NCBI GenBank assembly: GCA_965219935.1
Contig: CBDCOU010000003.1
Coordinates: 3,410,001 to 3,474,000, forward strand
Length of the DNA stretch: 64,000 nt
Direction of reading: 5' to 3'
Origin: Bin34 sp965219935
GTDB lineage: Bacteria > Chloroflexota > Anaerolineae > Caldilineales > Caldilineaceae
The position numbers and the translations under genes are program-made. Below are positions 44,529 to 53,592 of the stretch, piece by piece. The notes under the pieces were generated by a model. That model was not told where the DNA came from and ran no database searches. It worked only from the letters and a program-made list of their open reading frames with translations. Position 1 is the stretch's first letter. Every line of letters begins with the position of its first letter.

Positions 44529-45932
44529 CCAGGGTAAACGCAAAGTCGCGTGAAAGGGGGGGCTGTGCGGGGGCTGTACCGGAGGTGGGCTGCACACCGA
44601 TGGCACAGAACAAATCCACCGCGGATTGGCACTAAATCGGTACCGGTAGTCCGCCACTGCTGACGGGCCGTAGCCATCCCTCGCGCAACAACGGGGACCA
44701 CCGTGCGTCTTATGGGGTGAAGTGACGACCTCACAGGACACGCCGCAGCCCTCATGGAATACATTGTCGCATGCTCCGAACCCAAACTTCTGAAGGCCCT
44801 GTGCGCCTTCGCCGACCAACTGGTCCCGCTCCCCGAGCCGCGGGACCAGCGTGGCGTGCGCCACGCCCTGCCCGTGTTCCTGGCCACATTGCTGGTGGCC
44901 CTGGCCGGGGGTGCCAACAGCATGGCGGCCGTAGCCGCCTTCGCGCACGACCACCGGGCCTGGTTCCGGCTGTGGCTGCTCCTGGGGCCTGCCGCCCCTT
45001 CCCGGGACACCTACTTGCGCCTGGTCCACCGGCTGGAGCCCGAGACAGCCATGCGGGCTGTTGGACGGGAGCAGCCTGCTCGGTCTGGGGCAGCTGATCC
45101 TGGTCCTGGACGGCAAGACCGCGCGCCGTTCGGGCGACCGGGCCGCCGGCACCCGGCTCCTGCACTTGGTCAGTGCCTTCCTGGTGCGGGAGGGCTTGAC
45201 CCTGGCCCAGGAGCCCTGTGCAGCCAAGGGCAACGAGATCACGGCCATCCCCCGCCTGCTGGAGCGCATGGTCCTGGAGGGGGCCGTAGTCACGATTGAC
45301 GCCGCCGGCTGTCAGACTGCCATCGTGTGCCACCTGCGGGACGCCAACGCCGACTATCTGCTGGCCGTCAAGCGTAACCAGCCCACTCTCCACCGGGACG
45401 TGATGGCCGCCTTCGCCGCGGCCGAGCTTGGTGCCGGGCTCTCCGAGGCATGGGACCGGTGCCAGAGCCGGGAACGCAACGGCGGACGGACCGAGCGGCG
45501 GATCTGCACGGTGCTGGGAGGTCCCGACCTCTGCGCGCGTGTGGCGGACCCCGACTGGTGGCCCGGCCTGCGCACATGATCCGGGTGCACACGGAACGAC
45601 GGGGAGCCCGCGGCCGCCGACAGCGCTCCGTGCGCCATTACATCTCCAGCCTGCCGGTGGATGCCGAGGCCCTGCTGCGGCCACTGGGCCGTGGAGAACG
45701 ACCTGCACCGCACCCTGGACGTGCAGTTCCGGGAGGACGACTGCCGCTTGCGCAGCGGGAACGGTCCCGCCGTCATGGGTATCCTGCACCGGACTGCCCT
45801 GAACATGCTGCGCACGGTTCAGCTAAAACTCAGCGCGGATGCATCGATTGGACTGCTGCGGGACCGCATCGGACGACGGCCCTGGATTCTGGCTTCCGTA
45901 CTGCCCTGATCGCGACTTTGCGTTTACCCTGG
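44529..45932 (+). mobile_element. ISAs1-type insertion sequence, copy B (inactive)
   Basis: Perfect 22-base terminal inverted repeats: left 44529-44550 begins CCAGGGTAAACGCAAAG, right 45911-45932 ends CTTTGCGTTTACCCTGG. Length is about 1.4 kb, normal for the family, with the transposase frame on the plus strand. No convincing target-site duplication is seen at the outer edges, which suggests age or rearrangement. Confidence 0.88.
44754..45909 (+). pseudogene. ISAs1-type transposase, frameshifted, copy B
   Basis: Near full-length ISAs1-family transposase broken into at least three or four frames. First frame (44754 to about 45060): KALCAFADQLVPLPEPRDQR and SRDTYLRLVHRLEPE. Second (about 45061-45579): LILVLDGKTARRSGD, a catalytic-Asp region, and VVTIDAAGCQTAIVCHLRDA with LLAVKRNQPTLHRDV. 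Third and fourth: RHYISSLPVDAE, then WAVENDLHRTLDVQFREDD with the catalytic Glu, ending RDRIGRRPWILASVLP. The terminal repeats are intact, so it could still be mobilised in trans. Confidence 0.85.
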
Positions 45933-46106
45933 GAATTGGGCACCTGACAGTTACTGCAGTATTTGGTGTTGGGACAAGGCGGATTCGAATCCCTGCACGG
46001 TTGTGCACTCAGGTCCGGCAGCGTGATCTACAGCCAGAACGTCCTGTGCGACTAGGGTCTGAGCCACCGGGATCTGTGGCCACAGATAGTGAACCGGGGC
46101 CGGTAT

Positions 46107-46139
46107 CCCGCGATGCCGACACGTTTCCGGCATCGCGGG
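46107..46139. repeat. Perfect 12-bp inverted repeat at the edge of a gene fragment
   Basis: CCCGCGATGCCG and CGGCATCGCGGG flank a nine-base loop. The right arm coincides with the start of the region copied from the dppD-like gene, so the repeat may have formed at a recombination junction. Confidence 0.55.
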
Positions 46140-46231
46140 TCCGGCGCAGAACTACGACGCCTACACCTTCAAGCTGTCCGACTGTATACGTCAGTGGGTG
46201 ATGATTGCCATGACGTTGATCTGCAGCCCAG
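46129..46231 (+). pseudogene. Fragment of a dppD-like ABC ATPase gene
   Basis: About 103 bases align with 33578-33680 of the intact DppD-type gene in this window at roughly 85% identity by eye, including CGGCGCAGAACTACGACGCC and ATGATTGCCATG. It corresponds to the region before and through the ABC signature; LSGGMRQR has decayed to LSDCIRQW. Similarity stops abruptly on both sides. Confidence 0.8.
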
Positions 46232-46337
46232 TCCCCCTACCGCACGGTCCGCTCTTGCCACAGCTATGGGTGCCACGTGTGCCGGGAGCAGTGTTCCCAG
46301 CCTTGACGCGACTGTCGTCCAACATGTGTCGTAGAAC

Positions 46338-46484
46338 GATGAAGGAACGTGTCGGTGTCTTGGCGTTCCATGCCTTGAGGAGCTTGGCTATACGTGAATT
46401 CCCATGACAGCAGTGGTGTTGCCCATTCCTGGATCCGTTGCGGGGAAGACGACTCCGGTCTGGGTGCCAACCTGGAACATACCC
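46338..46484 (+). pseudogene. Fragment of a Uma2 gene 5' end and leader
   Basis: About 147 bases align with 35502-35648, covering the leader and first ~30 codons of the intact Uma2 gene, at roughly three-quarters identity by eye. Shared blocks include CATGCCTTGAGGA-like and CCCATGACAGC sequences and GGATCCGTTGC. The rest of the gene is missing. Confidence 0.78.
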
Positions 46485-46795
46485 GTTGTCCGCGGTGTCG
46501 GGAGGACGTGTAGGCAAAACGTGGCGTCAGCCTGAGCCTTGGCGGGGCGTCACCATATGTCCCTGCTTTGCTGCATTGCCCTCGACCTGCTGTTCCGCGA
46601 AACCTCCGTCAAAGGGCCATCACGGCCAAGTGCATACGGGTCAGCTGCCTTGGGGCATGTTTGCCCGAGGTCCTGCCCCGACCGAATGCGATTGCCTGGG
46701 ATCAGGGGGCCGAAGTCCCCTTGGAACGGTCGTGTTTGTGTCACAATGTCGGGCCATTTTACGAAGGATGTACCGCCGGCTTGCAAGGGGATGCA

Positions 46796-47176
46796 GTGTT
46801 GGGCAGCAGCTTCAAACGCCTGATTGACTACACATCGGCAAACCGGGTTGACAAGTATTTTCTGGTGTACCTGGTCTGGTTGCTGGCCGCCGCGGCGTGG
46901 GTGTGGACTCTGTTGATCTTGCCCCCGGCCATGGCCACCACGCTGGATGTACTCGGCGTGCGCCGGTTCACCATTTCCGCCATCCAGCGTTTCGGGTTGG
47001 TGTTGTTGGGTTTGGCTTGGCTGGTGGCAACCCTGTGGACCGAACACTATCTGCGTACCAGCGTGTCGAAGCAGCGCGTGGTGCATTCGGTGGTGCGTGT
47101 CGTCATTGCCACCATCGTCGTATTCATCGTCACGACCCTGGTGCAGTTGTCCCCGGTCCTCGTCCAACTGATCTGA
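46796..47176 (+). CDS. Small membrane protein with three predicted helices
   Basis: A 126-residue protein read from a GTG at 46796 preceded by AAGGGG five bases upstream. Three hydrophobic helices are visible (YFLVYLVWLLAAAAWVWTLL, ISAIQRFGLVLLGLAWLVA and VVIATIVVFIVTTLVQL). The N-terminal stretch SSFKRLIDYTSANRVDKY is polar and probably cytoplasmic. I do not recognise the family. It precedes the sulfatase gene by 47 bases on the same strand, so they may be co-transcribed, but no functional link is obvious. The open frame extends upstream into the decayed region and is not used. Confidence 0.65.
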   Translation: MLGSSFKRLIDYTSANRVDKYFLVYLVWLLAAAAWVWTLLILPPAMATTLDVLGVRRFTISAIQRFGLVLLGLAWLVATLWTEHYLRTSVSKQRVVHSVVRVVIATIVVFIVTTLVQLSPVLVQLI

Positions 47177-47223
47177 GCTTCCGTCCGATGACCGGTCCTT
47201 TCGAACCCACAGACTGAATCCGC

Positions 47224-48675
47224 ATGGCGTCCGCTCGACCTGGCCGGCCGAACCTGCTGTTCCTGATGGCGGATCAGATGCAGGCGGCCGTGCTGGATGA
47301 CGGCAATCCCTGTCTGACCCCCAACTTCGCGGCCCTGCAGGCACGGGGCATTCGGTTTACGCGGGCCCACACGCCCAACGCGATTTGTTCGCCGGCCCGC
47401 GCCAGCCTGATGACGGGTCTGTTGCCGCACAACCACAACGTGTGGACCGTGACCCATACGGTCAGGCCGGATCGGGCCGTCCTGCGCCCCGCGCGGCACT
47501 GGGTCGAGGAGCTGAGGCTGGCCGGCTACCGCACTGGCTACTTCGGCAAGTGGCATGTCGAGCACACGGAGGAACCGGGGCGTTTCGGCTGGGAGACCTC
47601 GGCCACGGCGGCCTCGCCCCAGGTGGTCGAGGCAGTGGGCAAGGCCCGTCAAGGGATGTCCGAGGGCCGCTGGCAACACGAGGGCTGGCTGACACCCAGG
47701 CCCGGATATGCACCTCATCGGTTCTGTGGCGTGACCGAAGTTCCGCCGGAAGCGAGGGGCCTCGGCATCCATGTGTCCAACGCAGCTTCCTACTTGGCCG
47801 ACGTGACGGCGGGGCAGGATCCCTGGGCCTGTTTCGTAAGCGTCCTGGAGCCGCACGACCCGTTTTTCACCGGGCGGGAAGCCTTTGACCTGTACAACGA
47901 TGTGGATGTGCCGGTCTCGCCCACGTTGCGGGACGACTTGGGTGGCCGCCCGGAAATCTACGCGCGGGCTCGTGCGCCTTGGCGCGACTGGAGCGAGGAA
48001 GACCATCGGAACGCGGCGGTCTGCTACTACGCCTCCGTCACGGAGATAGACAAGCTTTTCGGGCAACTAATGGACCAACTGGAGACGGCGGGACAGGCAG
48101 ACAACACCATTGTGGTCCTGACCTCCGATCACGGCGAGGCCCTGGGCGCCCACGGCCTCTATTGCAAGAACTACAGTGCCGGTGAGGAGATTTACCGGGT
48201 GCCGATGGTGCTGGCCGGGCCGGGCATCAAGTCCGGGCGGGAATCCGATGCCTTGGTAGGACTGCAGGATCTGCATCCCACGCTCCTGGATTTGCTGGGG
48301 CTGGACAGCCCGGAAATCCCGGACAGCTCTTCGTTTGCGGATCTCTGCCGGACCGACAGTGAACAGTTGACGGACGATCGGTGCGGGTATGCGGAGTACG
48401 AAGGCACCCGCTTCCAACTGACCCAGCGGATCCTGTGGGACGGTGACTGGAAGTATGTCTTCAACGGCTTCGCCTACGACGAGATGTACAACCTGGCCGA
48501 TGATCCGCACGAGGAGCGGAACCTGCTGGTCGACGGAAATGGTGTCCAGGCGGAGGCCGACCGCCTGCTGTCCCTGATTTGGGGACGCATCAGGGAGACC
48601 GGGGATCACACACTGCTCAATTCGCAGTATCCGGCACTGCAGATTGGTTCGATCGGACCTGAAGCCGCTCTGTAG
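47224..48675 (+). CDS. Sulfatase (type I, formylglycine-dependent)
   Basis: A 483-residue alkaline-phosphatase-superfamily sulfatase. The formylglycine site is CSPARASLMTG with Cys55, the C-x-P-x-R motif modified post-translationally by an FGE-type or anaerobic enzyme. Metal ligands are in NLLFLMADQMQ (Asp) and VVLTSDHGEALGAHG (Asp-His); GYFGKWHVEHT gives the family GKWH motif. No signal peptide is visible, so it may act in the cytoplasm on imported sulfated sugars. No maturation enzyme is encoded nearby. The small membrane protein lies upstream. Substrate unknown; choline-sulfatase-like or glycan sulfatase activities are both possible. Confidence 0.92.
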   Translation: MASARPGRPNLLFLMADQMQAAVLDDGNPCLTPNFAALQARGIRFTRAHTPNAICSPARASLMTGLLPHNHNVWTVTHTVRPDRAVLRPARHWVEELRLAGYRTGYFGKWHVEHTEEPGRFGWETSATAASPQVVEAVGKARQGMSEGRWQHEGWLTPRPGYAPHRFCGVTEVPPEARGLGIHVSNAASYLADVTAGQDPWACFVSVLEPHDPFFTGREAFDLYNDVDVPVSPTLRDDLGGRPEIYARARAPWRDWSEEDHRNAAVCYYASVTEIDKLFGQLMDQLETAGQADNTIVVLTSDHGEALGAHGLYCKNYSAGEEIYRVPMVLAGPGIKSGRESDALVGLQDLHPTLLDLLGLDSPEIPDSSSFADLCRTDSEQLTDDRCGYAEYEGTRFQLTQRILWDGDWKYVFNGFAYDEMYNLADDPHEERNLLVDGNGVQAEADRLLSLIWGRIRETGDHTLLNSQYPALQIGSIGPEAAL

Positions 48676-49205
48676 TCCCGTCTGTGGTCCCAATCGCGTC
48701 CACGTGGCCATAGCTGGTTGTCTGCCACCCTGAACGACGGCCTGCCAGACTTGTTGCTCCCTCTGGCGGAACCGTGCAGACACCGAAGGTAGCTCATCCC
48801 CGGAACTCTGCAGCTCCTGTTGGGGAATGTTGCCAACAGGCCTGCCGCCCGGCCTCGCCTGTTTGAGGTCCCCCAGGGGTGTCAAGGTTCAGTCGGGACT
48901 CCGACCACCCCATTCCCCCCGCGGTGAGAACCCGGACAAGTTGCCGGTTACCGCATCGGCAAGCACAGCAATTCCGCCTTGCATATTGCGAGTCTCAAGT
49001 GCCGGTGTCGGACGGTTGTTTTCCACCGGTCCGGCCACAGACAGGATTGGTTGCGAAAGCCACCGGTTTTGGGTGTGTCAACCATGCGAACTACGCTCCG
49101 GCAGGCTGGTCAGGCCGCGCGTGACAACTGATACGGAAGAGGAGCCCTACATACAGTACAATATAAAAGACGTAAAACCTTCAACAATACCGAAGGAATA
49201 GACAG
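48676..49205. other. Intergenic region ending in the AT-rich leader of the abiE pair
   Basis: No gene is supported in these 530 bases. The last ~65 bases (from about 49145) are clearly AT-rich against the surroundings and contain TACAATATAAAA near 49156-49167, a possible -10 region of the toxin-antitoxin operon. A matching -35 was not found at proper spacing. Confidence 0.4.
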
Positions 49206-50039
49206 TTGTCTGCTTTGCCGGTTACATTCAGAGGGATCTCAAGCGAGAATCGTCGGCTCCTCGCCTCCTTGTACCGGAGTATGACAAGTCCGTTCACCAC
49301 CAGCGAAGCCGCGGCCCATCTTTCCCTCACCATCCCGCGGACCCACAGGTTGCTCGCCCATCTGGCCGAGGGCGGATGGCTGGTGCGGGTGTGTAGAGGC
49401 CTCTATGCACCCGTACCCTTGGACGCCAGTGATCCCGGTGCGTGGCAGGAGGATCCGTGGATTGTGGCCGCCAAGCTCTTTGGTCCCAACTACTACATCG
49501 GAGGCTGGACGGCGTGCGAGCACTGGAGCTTGACGGAGCAGATATTCCTGGACACGATCGTCGTCACGACACACAACAAAAGAAATAAAAATCCAATAAT
49601 TCAAGGATTGCCCTACCGTCTCAAGCGTGTGCCTGACTCGAAGGTGTTTGGCACCAATTCGGTTTGGCGTGAACGGACCAGGGTCAACATCTCCGATCCT
49701 TCGCGCACACTCGTCGACATTCTTGACGGCCCTTCCTTGGGTGGGGGAATTCGCCAGGTTGCGGAAGTCGCGGATACGTACTTCGGTGGAGAGTACCGTG
49801 ACGACAAACGGCTTGCGGACTATGTTGGCCAGGCAGGCAACAGGGTTGTCTTCAAGCGGCTTGGCTACTTGCTTGAGACCCTTGGGATTCGTGCCCCCCG
49901 TCTTCTGCAAACGTGTGAGGCGAGTGTGAGTTCCGGTATCAGTCGCCTTGATCCCAGTCTGCCCGATCAGGGCCCGATTGCCTGGCGTTGGAAGCTGCGG
50001 GTGAATGGCACGGTCTGGACAGAGAGGTCAGTCAGTTGA
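49206..50039 (+). CDS. abiEi: AbiEi-type antitoxin/transcriptional regulator
   Basis: A 277-residue protein. The N-terminal part is a winged helix (PFTTSEAAAHLSLTIPRTHR, then LLAHLAEGGWLVRVCRGLYA), and the rest matches the AbiEi C-terminal domain (GPNYYIGGWTACEHWSLTEQ, SDPSRTLVDILDGPSLGGG). AbiEi represses the abiE operon and neutralises AbiEii in a type IV-like toxin-antitoxin system that aborts phage infection. The start is a TTG at 49206 with AAGGAA six to seven bases upstream; the next ATG would cut into the domain. The stop overlaps the start of the toxin by four bases. Confidence 0.88.
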   Translation: MSALPVTFRGISSENRRLLASLYRSMTSPFTTSEAAAHLSLTIPRTHRLLAHLAEGGWLVRVCRGLYAPVPLDASDPGAWQEDPWIVAAKLFGPNYYIGGWTACEHWSLTEQIFLDTIVVTTHNKRNKNPIIQGLPYRLKRVPDSKVFGTNSVWRERTRVNISDPSRTLVDILDGPSLGGGIRQVAEVADTYFGGEYRDDKRLADYVGQAGNRVVFKRLGYLLETLGIRAPRLLQTCEASVSSGISRLDPSLPDQGPIAWRWKLRVNGTVWTERSVS

Positions 50040-50866
50040 TCAGCAGAGCCGAACTGAACGAGAGGGCAAGGGGGTGGAGAATCCGCGAAGACGTGGTGGA
50101 GAAGGACTACGTCATTGGCTGGACACTGTGGGGAATTGGTTCGGACGCGTGCCTGTCCGGCTCATGGGCATTCAAGGGCGGAACGTGCCTGAAGAAGTGC
50201 TACATGGAAACTGGCCGCCTCTCCGAAGATCTGGACTTCACAGTGTTGCCCGGAGGATTGAGTGAAGCCAGCCGGTTGGTCCCGACCCTGATGACTGTCT
50301 TGGGCCGTGTATCCCAAGAGTCCGGGATTGACTTTCAGGGACGGGATCCCGTGGTTCGGCCGCGGCCGGGCGGGCGGTCCCTTGAGGTACGCATCTACTA
50401 CCGAGGTCCGCGACAGGCTCCTTCGGTCGCCAGCCTCAGGCTCGACTTGACGACGGCGGAATCAGTTCTGCTGCCCACAGTGCCGCGGCCGATTTCGCAT
50501 CCGTTTCCTGATCTGCTGCCGGCTCCGGCAACAGTGCGCTGCTACAGCTTTGAGGAGGTGTTTGCCGAAAAACTGCGGGCCATGGGCGAGAGAGCCCGGC
50601 CCAGGGACCTGTACGATATCGTCACCATATTCGAAAGGCAGAGAGCCTCGTTACGGGCGGACGTCATTCGGCAAGTCTACGAAGAGAAGTGCCGAGCCAA
50701 GGGGTTGGAGGTTTTCACCTACGATGCCATCCGGTCATCTCCACTCCGAACGGAGTTGTCGTCCGAATGGCGAAACATGCTTGCGCATCAACTATCTGCA
50801 CTTCCGCCCTTATCGTCCGTGTGGGAAGTACTGCCCCGCCTCTACAAATGGCTGGAAGATGAATGA
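50036..50866 (+). CDS. abiEii: AbiEii/AbiGii-type nucleotidyltransferase toxin
   Basis: A 276-residue nucleotidyltransferase of the AbiEii (DUF1814) group. The motif GSWAFKGGTCLKK followed by RLSEDLDFTVL gives the GSxxxK...DxD catalytic pattern; VEVFAEKLRAMGERARPRDLYD-like sequence supplies the conserved Lys and Arg-Asp-x-x-Asp late in the fold. Related MenT and AbiEii toxins transfer nucleotides to RNA acceptors and block growth. A TTG at 50036, overlapping the antitoxin stop (TTGA) with AGAGG about nine bases upstream, is the likely start; an in-frame alternative at 49988 lies inside abiEi. Confidence 0.88.
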   Translation: MISRAELNERARGWRIREDVVEKDYVIGWTLWGIGSDACLSGSWAFKGGTCLKKCYMETGRLSEDLDFTVLPGGLSEASRLVPTLMTVLGRVSQESGIDFQGRDPVVRPRPGGRSLEVRIYYRGPRQAPSVASLRLDLTTAESVLLPTVPRPISHPFPDLLPAPATVRCYSFEEVFAEKLRAMGERARPRDLYDIVTIFERQRASLRADVIRQVYEEKCRAKGLEVFTYDAIRSSPLRTELSSEWRNMLAHQLSALPPLSSVWEVLPRLYKWLEDE

Positions 50867-51220
50867 TGGCCGGAGGAAGTTCGTTCTGTCCCAGTCGTCG
50901 AGCAGACGGTCGATGGTGGAAACCTCCTTCCAACAGGTTGGCCAGGGAACCGGAAACAGCCCTGATGTTGGTACGGCTGACTGTTGCCGGCTGTTTTAAC
51001 CTGAGACTGGTTGTCCGGGCCGGAGACCCGGGTGGATGTCCGGCAACCCGCGGGAGCCTGGATGAGTTGGCTCCATCCTCGAAGCCTGGGCCTTCTCGAT
51101 AGTTGTGTTGGCATCAGCGGAGTGAACCTGATTTCACACGACGTGATTTGGCTTGGTGTCGTTCAAGCCAAGCTCGCCATGGGAGCATCCCCTTTTCCGG
51201 CCTCGGAGGCGCGGTCGGGT
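50867..51220. other. Intergenic region between convergent genes
   Basis: About 350 bases between the abiEii stop and the end of the dehydrogenase gene on the other strand. No gene or clear terminator was recognised. Confidence 0.4.
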
Positions 51221-52237
51221 CTACACGGGATTTGGCACCTGCCAGTCAATCACGGAACCCAGCAGTTCCGGGGTCTGGTGGTTGAGGATGCGGGCACACC
51301 AATTCGGCATGTCTTCGACCGGAATTTTGTGCGAGATGGTCTTGTGCCAGGGCAGCACGCCCAGGGCCATCTGGTTGAGGACCGCTTCGCGACACGGTTC
51401 CAGGCCGTCGTCGCAAGGATAGTAGGCGGTAAGGCGGCGGTGATGGGCCGGCATGAAGCGCGTGGCCACGGGGGCTTCGCCGTAGACGGCCAGGTAGACG
51501 AACTTGCCGTGCATGCGCACCAGGGAGATGGCCTGATCGATGAGGGAGCCCACGCCGGTGCCTTCGAAGGAGACATCCACGCCGTCCGAACCCGCAATCG
51601 CCCGGACCTGCTCCAGCACGTCGCCGTCGGACGGATTGACAACGGCCGCGGCGCCGAACTGCCTAGCCAGATCCAGCCGGTTCGGCATCATGTCGATGGC
51701 AATCGGCTTGGCTCCGCGCAGGAAACAGGCGGCCACCACGCCCAGACCGATCAACCCGACACCTTGGACCGCCACCCAGTCCCCCATGCGCACGCCGGCC
51801 ATGTCCACGGCATTGAGGCCGACCGCAGGCATGACGAACATGGAGGCCGTGGCACCATCGACTCCCTCCGGCAGAGGTTCGACCCTCTGCTTTTCCGAGT
51901 GGATGACGTGGCTGGCCCAGGTGCCGCTCCGCTGCAGGACCTCCTTGCCGTCGACTTCCATGGGCATGGTGCTGGTCCGGAAATAGACGGGATCCCCGGA
52001 TTGGAACCGCTCGGCCTCCGGTCCCACGGCCTCAATGCGGCCGGTGCCCTGATAGCCCAGAACCATGGGGAATTCCCCGTAGTAGCGCGTGCCGCGCACG
52101 GCCGTGAACTCCGTGCCGACGCTGATGCCGGAGTAGTGGGTCCGGATCAGGACTTCGTCGCCTGCCAGGTCGGGAATGGGAAAGGTACCCACGTGGAAGG
52201 TCTTGTCCTCGTTTACATAGACGGCGGTGGCCTGCAT
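51221..52237 (-). CDS. Medium-chain dehydrogenase/reductase family protein
   Basis: A 338-residue MDR-superfamily oxidoreductase. The GroES-like N-terminal domain has SGISVGTEFTAVRG where zinc enzymes have GICGTD, so the catalytic-zinc cysteine is absent; the structural-zinc cysteine cluster is also missing. The Rossmann domain starts AVQGVGLIGLG and has IAIDMMPNRL. It is therefore probably a zinc-independent or atypical member. It lies 50 bases after a D-2-hydroxyacid dehydrogenase gene on the same strand, suggesting a two-step sugar-acid or hydroxy-acid pathway. Confidence 0.88.
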   Translation of the reverse strand: MQATAVYVNEDKTFHVGTFPIPDLAGDEVLIRTHYSGISVGTEFTAVRGTRYYGEFPMVLGYQGTGRIEAVGPEAERFQSGDPVYFRTSTMPMEVDGKEVLQRSGTWASHVIHSEKQRVEPLPEGVDGATASMFVMPAVGLNAVDMAGVRMGDWVAVQGVGLIGLGVVAACFLRGAKPIAIDMMPNRLDLARQFGAAAVVNPSDGDVLEQVRAIAGSDGVDVSFEGTGVGSLIDQAISLVRMHGKFVYLAVYGEAPVATRFMPAHHRRLTAYYPCDDGLEPCREAVLNQMALGVLPWHKTISHKIPVEDMPNWCARILNHQTPELLGSVIDWQVPNPV

Positions 52238-52287
52238 GATTCAAGGCTCCTTGATGGCGGGACTCAAAGACGGAACGGACGGCGGAT

Positions 52288-53241
52288 TTAATTCAGCGGA
52301 TAGACGGGTTCGTTGCCGGAGAGTACGTTTACGACATCCTGCGAAGCCTTGACCTGCATGTCCCTCTTGGCGGCTTCCGAATACCAGGCCGCGTGCGGAG
52401 TCACGATGACGTTGGGCTCGTGCAGGAGCGGATGATCCTCCGGCGGGGGTTCCGTTTCGAACACATCCAGGGCGGCGCCCGCGATTGTGCCGTCACGGAC
52501 GGCCGCGAGCAGGGCCACCTCGTCGATCAGGGGTCCGCGGGCCGTGTTGATGATCCGGGCCGTCGGCTTCATGGTGGCCAGGGCTTCGGCATTGATGATG
52601 TGGCGGGTTTCCGGCATGGAGGGAACATGCAGCGAGATGTAGTCCGATTCCGCCAGCACCCGGTCCATGTCCGCCGGTTCAATGCCCATGGCCCGGATGT
52701 CCTCATCGGAAATCACCGGGTCGTAGCCAAGAACGCGCATGTCCAGCCCCAAGCCCTTGAGTGCAGTCTGGCGTCCAATGCGGCCCAGGCCGAGGATCCC
52801 CAGAGTCTGATCCTGGATGCGCTGGACCGTGCCCATGGCTCCGTAGTCCCACCGGCCCTTGGCACTGGCCTTGAGCAGCGACTCCATGTTGCGGGCCATG
52901 ACCAGCAACAGCGTGATTGCATGGGTGGAGACTTCGTGCACCCCGTAGTCGGGCACGTAGGTGATGCGCACCCCGCGCGCGGTGGCCGCCGGCACATTGA
53001 TGTTGTCGTAGCCCACGCCCAGCCGGGCTATCACCTTGCAGTTGGGCATGCGATCCAGCTGCGGACCATCGATGGGCTGCAGTGACACGATCATGCCGTC
53101 GCAGCGTTCGAGGTCCGTCCGTGCCTCGGAGGTGTCGAAGTGTGAGTGTGCCGTCACTTCCAGGCCTGCATCAAGCAGAACCTTGATCCCCGGGTCTTTC
53201 GGAGAGACACTGCGATGGCCGATCACGACACGCTGGCTCAT
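52288..53241 (-). CDS. D-isomer-specific 2-hydroxyacid dehydrogenase
   Basis: A 317-residue NAD-dependent dehydrogenase (phosphoglycerate dehydrogenase/CtBP-like group). The Rossmann motif is GILGLGRIGRQTA, followed by VLGYDP with the NAD-binding Asp. Catalytic residues are Arg in NTARGPLID, Glu in FETEPPPEDHPL and His in VTPHAAW. No C-terminal ACT domain is present, so serine biosynthesis is less likely than reduction or oxidation of another 2-hydroxyacid. The ATG at 53241 has AGGTGA six bases upstream; an alternative lies ten codons earlier. It is the first gene of a two-gene unit with the MDR-family gene. Confidence 0.92.
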   Translation of the reverse strand: MSQRVVIGHRSVSPKDPGIKVLLDAGLEVTAHSHFDTSEARTDLERCDGMIVSLQPIDGPQLDRMPNCKVIARLGVGYDNINVPAATARGVRITYVPDYGVHEVSTHAITLLLVMARNMESLLKASAKGRWDYGAMGTVQRIQDQTLGILGLGRIGRQTALKGLGLDMRVLGYDPVISDEDIRAMGIEPADMDRVLAESDYISLHVPSMPETRHIINAEALATMKPTARIINTARGPLIDEVALLAAVRDGTIAGAALDVFETEPPPEDHPLLHEPNVIVTPHAAWYSEAAKRDMQVKASQDVVNVLSGNEPVYPLN

Positions 53242-53592
53242 GGAGTTCACCTGACTGGCTGTGTGCTGCATGCCGATGCCTGATGTTTCGGGGCCCGAAC
53301 TCGGCCGGAACCTTCGGCATGTCCCTGTGGATGAATGTCAATGATCCCACACCGCAGGGCCAACAGGTCAATGACCGGCGGGATCCGGTTCACCTTGGGG
53401 CCCTGTCGGGGTCGCACTTCACAGCATGCCCGTTGACTGCAACGGTCCCGATGTGCCCAAGTTGGGGCGGTCCTTGTGTAGTGCCGAAGGGCCGCGCACG
53501 CGTCCGACCTGCTACGGTTGGGTGGTCCCGAAACAGTCCAGACGGGAGTTTCCCGCAGGCGGCCTGCCGACGTCAGTCACCGAGATGTCCTC
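53242..53592. promoter_or_regulatory. Divergent region between the dehydrogenase unit and the GH16 gene
   Basis: About 350 bases with no supported gene. Promoters for both directions must lie here, but no good hexamer pair was found. Confidence 0.4.

Noticed and set aside
45981..45992. GGATTCGAATCC, resembling a tRNA T-arm
   Set aside because: No acceptor stem, anticodon arm or CCA-like end can be built around it.
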